NCBI RefSeq assembly: GCF_036785885.1
Contig: NC_092317.1
Coordinates: forward strand, 4,156,501-4,220,500
Direction: 5' to 3'
Source of the DNA: Coffea arabica
Lineage: Eukaryota > Streptophyta > Magnoliopsida > Gentianales > Rubiaceae
DNA: 64,000 nt
In this document: piece by piece, positions 27,101 through 37,200 of the stretch
Position numbering within the stretch: position 1 is the stretch's first letter
How the letters are laid out: every line of letters starts with the position of its first letter
Translations under genes and position numbers: made by a program
The notes under the pieces: generated by a model
The model's input: only the letters and a program-made list of their open reading frames with translations
The model's database searches: none
What the model was told of the DNA's origin: nothing

Positions 27101-27142
27101 AAGACCTCCACCAAATTTGATTTCCACAAAGAGAACTTTTGA
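21171..27142 (+). CDS. RBOH: Respiratory burst oxidase homolog (NADPH oxidase)
   Basis: Plasma-membrane NADPH oxidase producing apoplastic superoxide in immunity, stress and development. Twelve exons: 21171-21756, 21905-22067, 22190-22238, 22496-22609, 22830-23255, 23372-23758, 23893-23988, 24115-24230, 24573-24675, 25402-25475, 25750-26327, 27033-27142; 2802 nt, 933 aa. The N-terminal region has canonical EF-hand loop D252-E263 and a second, degenerate loop at 296-307. Six transmembrane helices with the haem-binding histidines follow ([41 protein letters not shown]). The C-terminal half carries the FAD motif [14 protein letters not shown] motif [12 protein letters not shown], and [11 protein letters not shown], ending FDFHKENF. 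S26, S324 and S328 align with AtRBOHD S39, S343 and S347. Sequence resembles the RBOHD type, while gene order points to the RBOHA position, so the suffix is left open. Confidence 0.96.
25133..25170. repeat. TA/TATG microsatellite in RBOH intron 9
   Basis: Alternating ATAT and GTATAT units that form a palindrome, inside the 726-bp intron 24676-25401. Likely length-polymorphic. Confidence 0.7.
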
Positions 27143-29077
27143 TGAGAAGGAATTTTCAACGCGTACGGCTCCGGAAAAGCCCTTCCCTCTGGACTCCACT
27201 CTCTCTCACGACCCTGTACAGACGATATGGCAGATTAGTTTGAAAATATTATTATTGTGTTGGCTTTGTGATGTGTTATAAATAACAACCAACCATGGAC
27301 TTGTAGGAGTGGCGGACAATCACGACTTTAAGAAAAGGAGAAATGGAGGACCAGAAAACAGTGGAATTGGTCCTGTTTAGTTGGTGGCCCACCCATCATT
27401 TGGTGTATGCCAGATTTTATTTTTTATTTTTTTGAAACTTTGGAGTATAGCAGATGATGATAGTAGTATTAGTAGATGCTATATAGTATAGTATAGTATA
27501 GTTTTGACTGGCTTGACAAGCAGTATGGCGAAAGCGTCATTTTGGAGTCACTGAGTTTTTTTTTTTTTCCCAATTGAATTAGTTTTTTATACTGTTTGTT
27601 TAATACACTATATGGAGGAGGCGTAAAGATAATGGTGATGCACTACTGTAATGTTTGGTGTGTAATGGAAAAGATCAGCCACCAACCCAAATTATTGACC
27701 GTGTAAATGTAATACAATGTACATCTTTCTATACAAGTATTATCATTGTTGTATACAAGAGTTGATTTGTTCTTTCCGCTTGAATAAAGATGTAATGTAA
27801 TGATCCGCTTGGAAATGAAAGTGCACCAAATATTGTTGCATATTGTATTCCCACTTTCTTTTGCTTCCAGAAACTCATCATTCATCAATGTTTTCACAAT
27901 TCATGCATGTTTTATCATCCTAACGAAATAATAGTCACCTGGTTCACACTTCACACTGGTTTCCTAACGAAATAATCTGATGCATAATATTGCTATTGCT
28001 TCAATACCCACTTCATACATGTTTGTGAGTGACATACAGTTTCTACATAGGTAATGTGACGGTAGTGTCTGCATCTGCCAGCGGGCACGAGTTAATCAAG
28101 ATTGCTAAACGACGTGATACTAAAACATGACCAAGATAGCACGTAAAGGTGGACCAAGAGGCGGAGGTAATCTGATCCTATGAAGAAAATGAATTGGCAA
28201 TTTGGTCGGCTTTTAGTTATACCTGCCCCATTTGAGTTGAGGCTGAAGGCTTACAATGAGGACAGTAATTTTGACCCGTTTCCAAATTAAAAAATACATA
28301 TATACATATAAATCTCTGGTTGTTGCCGATAGATCTAAAAGATCTAATTATTTGAACATAGACAAATATTATGTCCCCTGCAAATGGATTCAAGCAAGCA
28401 CCTACCAGTTACAGATTCAACAAGTCGACAGGGAAGCCTGCTTAACTCTACAAGATTGATGGTGACGCGGAAGCACAGGATCGTCCATCCAGCAACCTCC
28501 CTAACGCATATAACAGCATGTGTGGGGCCTAATTACGAGATGCAATTTCCCACAATCACTATTACGATAAACGAATCACTTGATCTAAAGTGGAATATCT
28601 TCTTCCAGACAGGTAGTTACACAAATGGTCATAACACGTCTCCAGTCCTACGTCACCTTTCCTGATTCTGGAATCAGCAACTTATGAGCATCATGTCACC
28701 TTCGTATTAGTCTCATCCAACATGATATTTCTTTCACTTAAAGGATGCCACTTTAATATTCAGGACCAATGGGCCTTCAATCACACAGCATTATTTGGAA
28801 AAAGAAGCTCAATCATGGAATGGTCTAACTCAAAAGGTTAAAAAGCAACATCAATCTAACGTTTCGCTATGCCGTAAAACTCTCATCTCTATCTTTTGCA
28901 GATAATGCACGCATCCAGATTTTTTTATGTCGCAGTGCAAGTTAAATAAATGCCTAAATTTTGTCCGCTTTCCCAAGCTAGTGCTTGCAAACTAGGCAAT
29001 TAGCTTGAGATGTGAGAGAGGAGAGACATCTTGACATCATCTAAAACTCCTAAGATGTCCAGATTTTCTAGGTTGAG
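27143..29077. other. RBOH 3' UTR and intergenic region
   Basis: The first several hundred bases are the probable RBOH 3' UTR. A pentanucleotide repeat (TATAG)n lies at 27483-27502. The rest has only short random open frames and no recognisable gene. Just before 29078, GACATCTT and AAGATGTC form a small local inverted repeat (about 29026-29060). Confidence 0.45.
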
Positions 29078-29193
29078 CTCTATGCCATGGCTAACATGTT
29101 ATCTATTTTAAGCAATGTGATATTCCAGGTGAAGATTAAATTCATGCTAGTGCATGTGCATAAAAGAGAAAAAATGCTAGCCATGGCATAGAG
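29078..29193. ncRNA. Candidate miRNA-like hairpin (unverified)
   Basis: CTCTATGCCATGGCTAACAT at 29078-29097 is complementary to ATGCTAGCCATGGCATAGAG at 29174-29193 over 20 positions with one mismatch, across a 76-nt loop. Weaker pairing extends a further 15-25 nt outward. Size and arm length resemble a plant MIRNA foldback. I do not recognise the arm as a conserved miRNA. An inverted repeat left by a transposon is the alternative. Confidence 0.3.
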
Positions 29194-29240
29194 ATGAATT
29201 GAACTTCAAAACGTACCTCCAGTTAGGTTAAAAATGGAAT

Positions 29241-29426
29241 TTACAGTTCCTTCATGCAAGGGTTTGAGGGTACTCTCCTCTTTGTCTTGTATAGAGATAC
29301 CAGAAAAATAAGAACAGCAGCAACAACAACAAATAAAAGAGAAACTATAATGGTAAACAAGAAAGGAGCAGAAGTGAAAATTACTGCAAAATAAATGATC
29401 AAACCTCGTTGCTGCACTTGAAACAA
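29241..29426 (-). CDS. Possible terminal exon encoding a transmembrane tail
   Basis: Open frame whose 61 residues hold one strong hydrophobic segment (APFLFTIIVSLLFVVVAAVL and on to about 28 residues), then basic YKTKRRV and a stop after CMKEL. Acceptor sites (TTCAG and GTGCAG) sit at its upstream end, so it could be a last exon giving a tail-anchored membrane protein. It lies 645 bp downstream of the exon at 30071-30572 on the same strand, but I found no strong donor in the phase needed to join them. The real exon may begin at either acceptor. Confidence 0.25.
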   Translation of the reverse strand: MFQVQQRGLIIYFAVIFTSAPFLFTIIVSLLFVVVAAVLIFLVSLYKTKRRVPSNPCMKEL

Positions 29427-30070
29427 CTGAATAGAGAAGTAAACTAATGCTCAGTAGATAGGATTGGATTGTGATTTTTGCATCTTACATGCCAGTAGTG
29501 AGTTTTTCTTTTTCTTTTTCTTTTTTTTAAATTTGGATGCCCTCATGTTTTCCTGATAAGTATAAATGAGCATTTTTAGGGATGTAAAGCGCAAGAGTGT
29601 TTGAAAACTTCAACAGCAAGGCCCATCTTTTCATGAAGCTATCCAACTCCATTATAAGAACTTTATAAAAAGTGGACTGGGGCCACAGAAATTAAACTAC
29701 AGATTGTGAAATTTTGAAGTTGTGAATATGAGGTGCTATAAGCAAAATAAGGCATCCATTTGAAGATTCATGATGCGTATTTCTGGAAGACAAATTTCAG
29801 AGGATTGATGCGGTATGAGCTTAATGTGTAGACTAGTAGCTGTTTGAAAATTTCCTACCAGTATATGCTGACAAAGTTTTACAGAATTTTAGTTACCAGA
29901 TTGTCTGGCCCAGAATCAATAAAAGGTGAACCTCATTGTTCTTCAGATGCCCACCAGATATTACACGGTAGAAGATCATGCATGATGCATCTAAAAAAGA
30001 GTGAGAAGACCAACCTCGTGAACATTTCGGTGCAGGGCGACATTGGACTCGACATAAGAATTTCCTTCAA

Positions 30071-30572
30071 TTATCTTTTCCTCTTTAGCTTTTGGAAATT
30101 GGGCTTTATTGGTTGGCTTGCCAATGTACTCTGATCATCAGCACGAGAAGGCCCGTAAGGGATAAGAGGCTTCTTAGTAAGCATGCATGTCTGAGAAGTG
30201 CCAATGCCCAGGGTTTTGGGTGAAACTGCTTTTTTTTTTAACTGCCTGGGAATCTCCAATCTCTCCAGGATTTTTGAAGTTTTTTCATCTATTTGCCTAT
30301 TGCTCTGTGATGGTGATGGTAGTGGATGATCCAATTTTGGCTTGGAGACTTGTATGGGTGAATGTATTTGGGGTAGTTCAGTGACAATCAATTGTTCCCA
30401 TTCCTCTTCAATATATGAATTGGCTTCGTTTTCCTGTACTTCTTCACTTAGTGGTGGCATTTTCTCTTTTGTGACAACCACTGCAGCTGCTTGGGTTGGT
30501 TCTACAACCTCTTCTGAGTCTTTCAAAGTCGAAAAGTCTACAGGTGCTTCTCTAATCTTAGGAGGTATTGCT
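30071..30572 (-). CDS. Uncharacterised protein, 3' exon (5' end unresolved)
   Basis: Not recognised. The frame stays open for 167 codons from a likely acceptor (AAATCAG) at 30573 to a stop at 30071, entering with one base of a split codon. The predicted sequence is hydrophilic and Glu/Pro-rich (VQENEANSYIEEEWEQL), then basic (LEIPRQLKKKAVSP), ending NFQKLKRKR. There is no catalytic motif. Composition suggests an acidic linker or scaffold segment. Upstream exons should lie between 30.6 and 32.6 kb on this strand, but I could not place them. In Arabidopsis an uncharacterised gene (At5g07380, from memory) holds the same position next to RBOHA, which supports a real gene here. The first in-frame ATG lies inside the exon (KEK-MPPLS), so the start is unknown. 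Confidence 0.5.
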
Positions 30573-32239
30573 CTGATTTAATCAAATCTCAAGTTAGTGA
30601 TCTGATATATCAAGAACAAATTGGACGGTTTGATAATGCAAATGAAACTGAATAAACACAAGTTAAAAAGAAAATTTTGATCAGGAAATAATCAAAAGCA
30701 GTAGTTCCCCAACACCGTGCACAAGCCTGGTCATAAAAACATCAGAGGTATTGCTCATATAACCAATTTGGAAGGCAATCTACGAAATTGGTTCCTTGTA
30801 AACAACTAACTGAAGAGATGGAAATATTATAGTAACAAGAGATTCTCATTTATCAAAGAAGAAAATCTTCCCCAGCATTAATGCTGTACCTTCAAAAATG
30901 CAGCTGCATTTACAACCACTAGTATTAAGATTGCACTTATGCAAATGAAAGTGCAGTAAGATGTTCTAGAAATAGTATAGCACATCAATAGATATAAAAT
31001 TCAGAAAATGCACCAGTTTTTTGTAATAAAAACTCAAAATGGTAATTCTGGAAGTATGCAATATGAGAAGTGCTTTGTATTTCATCTAGCACAAATGACT
31101 GAAACATAATGCATAATACAACTGCGAAAACCAGGACAATTTTGTGCCACACAACTTCATATTTGCAGAGAATTTCACTCCTCGCCTAAAATGTTAAGAC
31201 CACTGGCTTTGGCAACTGATTATTCATGTGAAGAGACTTTCTGAAGACAAAAGGATGGTGAATCTTATTGTTGAACATTGCAAATATTACACTTCCATTA
31301 AGTGAAAAAATGCAATCCAATAGATATAGCATTAAAGTTAGTAGGAATCTGAGTGCCGCATGATTGGGAAAATTATGACTGCAAACACGAGCCAAAATAG
31401 TCCCTGTAGCAATTCTATGGCTACAAACACTAGCCAAAAGTAGCAAAATGTCCTCCCTTCAATTGGCCATGCTAGAGACATGCCAGAACAAGTTTTTCTG
31501 GTTAGTACTCTCTTCATGTGAAAGTACTTTCCACATATAAAAGGCATAAACAATTTACTCCTCTTTACATAGACAACTGGGAAATGAAATTTTAGTCTAC
31601 CCATCTTATTAACATCCAGCACAACCTCAGTCCAACCACTTCCTCCTTTTGCTCCAGCACTCCCTCCCTCCGCCCTCCAGCGTCGAGCGTCAAGCTTATG
31701 GGCGATACACATTTAAGAGCACGGCAATATCCCTCGATAGATAGGCTCCTAGGTGGGTAAACTTTATTATTCTTGAACATTGTTGTTTAGCCACCTATTA
31801 CCTTTCCAATCAACACGACACACCCCTGAACCTTATTGTCACTGGCACCACTTTTCCTTGCTATTTTGTAACTCAATCACCAGAACTGGTAAATGGATGT
31901 AATTCAAAAGAAAAAAGTGTTTCAAAGGCTTCCAGGTATGGGTTTAGAACTACAATCACTCGTTCATGGTTGACATATATTTTCCCACAAATGTGAAAAA
32001 TCTGTAAACATTAAAAGCCATCTGCCAACTCACCTAAATCTAACTTTACCAAGATGATAACAATTAGCTCTAAAACCACACGCCCCAAGACATAAAAAAA
32101 AAAAAAAGGAGAAACAAAATCATCAATTTAAATCTATAGATGACATATACAGTTCTAAAACAAAAGAATCCAAAATGCGATCAACAAGAAAAAACAAAAG
32201 GGAAAAAAGCTTTTTTGTTTTTGTTTTTTTTTTTAAAAA

Positions 32240-32262
32240 CACACACACACACACACACAAAC
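32240..32262. repeat. AC dinucleotide microsatellite
   Basis: About 11 AC units following a T/A-rich stretch; a GATA-type short run (about 32266-32282) follows. Ordinary simple-sequence DNA. Confidence 0.8.
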
Positions 32263-32341
32263 ATAGATTGATAGATAGATATATATAAAGCTGGTAGCTC
32301 TTCACTTTTTCAGTGGCGGTCAGGTAAAGAATTAAACTTAC

Positions 32342-32580
32342 CGAATAAAAGAGAGTCAAGGAAGAACCTTTATAGGCAGATTCCTGAGCAATGCACTCCC
32401 TCGCTTAAACAAAGAAATGGCCAGCATTCAAGGAGTAGAAAAAGCCCCAGTTCGGCAATGCCCAGGTCAAATATCAAAAGATTCTGCGTGGATATTACAA
32501 CCGGGCCCATCATCTTCTTTATGTTCACTTTTCTAATGTTTTTTCTTTTTATTTTATTAATTGCGTTCTTGGATGGCATC
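32342..32580 (-). other. Possible 5' exon of the uncharacterised gene, with short ORFs
   Basis: A canonical donor (CG|GTAAGTTT) at 32341 on the minus strand ends a stretch holding several ATGs. One frame gives a 23-residue peptide with a basic, mitochondrial-presequence-like start (MLAISLFKRGSALLRNLPIK; 32427-32356), stopping before the donor. If transcribed, it would be an upstream ORF or an alternative first exon. I could not link it in frame to 30572. Confidence 0.25.
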
Positions 32581-32887
32581 GCCGGTGGTTAACTGGAACC
32601 CTGAAAGGCCGGTGGTCAACGTACACGGGCTTTCAACGAAAAAAAGCTACTTGTGCACGTTACGATAGTTTTTTTTTTTTTTCAAGTCTCTCTTCCCTTT
32701 GGAGAATGGCCCAACTTCTGTTTTAGCCACTTCATCCAATTCATTTAACAAAAGGGGTTCTAGAGGTTAATTGAGAAATGCAAATACCATTTCCCCCAAC
32801 TTGTCTCATGATGCAGCCAATAAAAATTTTTTTTAAATAAGGCAGTTAATTGTAAGTTAGAAGTTGATGTTCAAGTAATCTAACTTA

Positions 32888-33109
32888 GGCCTTGTTTCAC
32901 AGACAAATTTTTTGTCAAGTTTTCTACTATAAGTTTTTTAAAAACTTTAATTACATTAACCTCAAAAAAAAATTTAAATTTTTAAGTTATACATTTCAAA
33001 ATATTTAAAAAAAAAAACACACACTTCAAAAAAATTTTAAAAACTTTTATAGTAAGTTACAGTAAAATTTTAGACAAATACTCAAAAAACTCACTTGTCA
33101 AATGGGGCC
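32888..33109. mobile_element. Tourist/PIF-Harbinger-like MITE, TTA target duplication
   Basis: 222 bp flanked by TTA on both sides (32885-32887, 33110-33112). The ends read GGCCTTGTTTCACA and, reverse complemented, GGCCCCATTTGACA. The inverted repeat continues imperfectly inward (CTACTATAAGTTTTT against TTACTATAAAAGTTTTT). Non-coding. GGCC-rich termini with TTA duplication are typical of this superfamily. Confidence 0.65.
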
Positions 33110-33112
33110 TTA

Positions 33113-34204
33113 GTTCGTAGAGACATTATTGATCTCATGAAATTTTCTATTTTACTTTTAAATTCTGTCTTTTTCCCTTCCTCCCTTATCAAGATTGGAG
33201 TCTCTTTTTGACCAAAAAAAAAAAATAGAATTTCTATGTTCTCAAAGTGTATGCTTTGTATCCACTTTTAGAGTTTAGACCTGAATATTATAAATGGTTG
33301 CTTATGAGAGAGTGAAGTTTTATTTGCTGAAAAAGGTCAAGGAAAGCTACTAGCATTACTCAAGTATCAAGATAGATTTTCCATGGGACCCAAAAGAAAA
33401 ACACTACCATTGTTTAGATATTATTGTTATTAAATTTCTAATAGGCAAAGATTGATCATATGTTAGAGATTGCTTATGCTATTACAGTAAAATATAAATG
33501 GATACATTTGCTGAAGTAAAAGTTGAGAAAAATCATATTACCAAATGGGAAAGAAGCAAGAAACTGAAGAAACTTATCTCTGTACTATGCGTATCCTATA
33601 GTAAGATAAGACATGAAACTGGCGGACCTAATGTACAAATTCCCTTGCTAAGTTTGGGAGTTTAGGATAGAAAAGAGAAGAAGGGAAAACTTAAGTAACG
33701 AGAGAAGAGAAGAGAAGGGGTTGTTATGTTGCTTGGGAATTTTGAGAATTAATAAAATGATTTTGGATATCAATGTCATTAAATATTTATTCAAGACATT
33801 TTTAAGGATAAAATAAGTATTTTAAAAAACTTTCATAAGTTTCCTCCAACTTTCTCTCCCATTTAGAAGGAAAAATTTTATCTACCATTCATCCTCTTGA
33901 ATCCTTCCATTTCCCTTTTTTTCTTTTCTACTAAAAACTAACAAATGATTTTCTCTTCTTTCCCTTTCTTTTCTGTCCAAATCCTCCGCTCCCAAACGAA
34001 GCCAAAACTTCCGCCGGTCTAATCAGTCTAATCTTGACTTTCAGAGTACGAAAAAGTGCTGGAATTCGAGCAAGATTTGAGCTCCAAACTACAAAATCAG
34101 AGTACAAATTAGCAGACTGTGACTGATTAATTGCAGAGGCCAAAGACGAGGCGGGACCTGAACTCTTCACTCGTTGGATAACGTGGTAAACTTAGTAGTC
34201 CACC
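33113..34204. other. Intergenic, amidase upstream region
   Basis: AT-rich with no recognisable gene. A GA-rich run (AGAGAAGAGAAG type) lies near 33700-33720. An open frame on the minus strand at 33931-34170 overlaps the probable amidase promoter and looks like chance. Confidence 0.45.
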
Positions 34205-37200
34205 ATGTGTCGTACAAGGCTTCTGGGATGGACACGTCTGCTGGAGTTTTCTGCAGTTTGTGTCCTACTCCTTAACGGGTACAGCAGCCAAGAATGTAGC
34301 TTGCACCGCTTCATCCAAGACGACCATCGCCGGGTACTTGCCGCCAACTCTACCAATATGGTACTACTTGAACTTCAATTTCTGTCTCTCTTCCGGTTCT
34401 TATTTTCATATTATAAGTGAATGAATCATCATAAAGGCCTAAAGGGGACCCAAGAAGCAGCTTCTTTAGAAAATGTGTATGGTTTATTGTGCAGTATGAC
34501 TCTACATCGTTGCTGCACTGCATCTGAGTTTTTCCTGCAACAGATGTTCTAGTGTAGTAAAAATAAGAGATTCTTCTTCTTCTTCCTTTTTTCTTTTTTC
34601 TTTGTCTTTTAATGACAAGTTTCCCCTCGATTGTCTATTTCTGGGTGTGTGGAAGAAGTCATTAGTAGTTCTGACTTCTTCTAATTGCTGGCTTTGATAC
34701 TTGAGTAATTGTTTTCATTGGAAAGCCACCATGTATCTTCCTTTTCACTTGAGTCTGATATGAAGTGTGAACATATCCCAAAAAAAAAACGTACTGCGCT
34801 CAAAATTTAGTATATGGCTTATATTTTTGGTTAAAAACCTTGTTCTAAATGTTGAATAATAGTAGCGTTTGCTGTTGAATGAAGCTTTGGAAGTTAATTG
34901 ATGGATTAAACAGAAGATGTACAATGAGGCTTTACTTGTTATTAGACTACAATGAAAGAAAGCTACAGACCAGACATTTCTGAGTTCTGTACTTTTGCTC
35001 TTTATAATTACTGAGGCTAGGGACTTCATATTTGCTTCAGTGGTTGATTGGTTAAACTTCACATTTGCTTTAGTTGAGGTTCTACTCAGATAGATGCTAT
35101 TCCTGCTAGATTTCGTTCCTCTGTCACTACACTCTCATCACAATTTCTTCGCTCACTCCTTTTTTTTTTTTGGAACACTGAATAACATATCTTAAATTAT
35201 ATGATTCCTTTCTTTCAACATAGAACTGTTTCACAGTGGATCTCGGGCCACATTGATCATCAAACGGTATCCGTCATTTTTCGAGAGACTTGAAACCATT
35301 AGCTTGAGGTCACATAATTGCTCTCCTGTTACTAAAGTTAATAAGGAATCTTTATTCTGCCAGCTGTTGGCGCTAAGTCCAGCTTGATGCATTAGCATCT
35401 ATCTATGTATATTTGGGAGTATCATTAAAATGTGGAGATATGTTTTCGGCAAGGTTCTTTCAAGTCGGTAAATCTAGTGTGTGAAAATTTTGAAACCAAC
35501 TTATAGAGTTTATATTGTTAAAAGTTTAGACACTTATTTTGGGGTATATCTCATTACTCTTACTGTCATTTGATCCTTGAAAAAATCCGAACATGCACCA
35601 CTAACATTTGCAAAACAGGTGAGCTCATATAAAAAAATCTGGGAAATTGTATATCAGGGAGTCTGGGGTCAATCCTCGACCTGTATGTGCAGGTAGTGCA
35701 TTTGGAAGCTAGGATGATGTTAAGTTAATTATTTTATTGTGTTGATGTTCTTGAGAATACTTGACCAGGACAGCAGGAAATTGGATGTCCACAGTAGTGA
35801 ATGCTTGAAAAAGATTAAACATGATTCTGAGCTCCAAAGTCTGTTCAAGATACTTGATGCTAGCTTCTTTAGTGATAATAAGGTATTTTGCTGACGTTTA
35901 ACAAATTGTATATTTTGATGTTCATTTGGTGTTTCTTATATGCAAGTGCTGGTTTTCTCAAGGTACGGGATATTGAAAAGGCAGCAAAAGAGTTTAATGT
36001 TCCAATTATCAAAACCAATCGAAAGTTAGTGGCTTCTGAAAATGGAGGATTGCATTATCCATCTTATTTGGTTTTCAACCCTGCACGGACAAATGAAAGT
36101 TTACAGCAGGCGACCAAGAGGTTCAGTCATCCTTCTCTTGAAGGTGTAAGGAGGCCAAAAAGTGATGAAGATATTGCCTTCATGAGTGTAGGTCCATAAT
36201 ATCCATATAGTTTTAAAGCATGATGCATATGATCATGCATTCAGTTCCATATATTGTGTGACTAATTGCTCCATTTTCAAATATAATTTATGGATGCCTC
36301 AGGTCCTTGAATTGGGGCAACTCATTAAAACAAAACAAATTACGTCAGAGGAGCTAACGGGGATCTTTATAAGGAGATTGAAAAGGTATCACCAATCTTT
36401 CTGGTGTTTTAGTATCATCTGTTAGTATTTATAAGACTCTTTACTGGTGCTGTTGTGGCAGGTATGGTCCTGTCCTTGAGTCAGTAGTCACTATCACTGA
36501 GGAATTAGCATACAAGCAGGCAAAAGAGGCCGATCATTTACTTGTGAAAGGCAAATACCTTGGTAATTATCCATTGTTTCTAATTCCACACTGGATTTGC
36601 AGTGATTTATATTTCCATGGACTGGCAAATCTTAACAGATGCCTGTGAATACAAAGATCTTAAAGTATAGGGCTAGTTCAAAAACATAATCGCCATCATG
36701 CTTCCATACTTTTTATTTAGTTAGAAACCTTAGAAAACAGTTAAGTGAGCAGCAGTTGTTTTTATTTGTCATCTGCACGTGTTTCCAATTTTCTTATTTG
36801 TTCTATTCTGGAATTTGCTTCCAAACCACATTATAGCTAATATCATGTGAAAATATTGACTTGCATAGGTCCTCTACATGGGATTCCATATGGATTAAAG
36901 GACATCATTGCAGTCCCACATTACAGGACGACTTGGGGCTCAAAGACTTTTAAAGATCAAGTTCTTGATATTGAAGCTTGGGTGTATAAAAGGTACCTGG
37001 TACTAGAATATTGCAGATGCTACAACTAGTACTCTTTGACATTGTATTGATAAAGGATAATTCTGGATGATACAGGCTGAGGTCTGCTGGGGGAGTTCTT
37101 GTTGCAAAACTCGTTTCAGGGTCACTGGCGTACGATGATATCTGGTTTGGAGGCAGGACAAGGAATCCTTGGAATATTGAGGAATACTCCACTGGTTCAT

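Noticed and set aside
31338-31780. Overlapping minus-strand frames of 62-124 codons within the unknown gene interval
   Set aside because: No acceptor/donor combination joined them in frame with 30572, and the sequence shows no recognisable motif.
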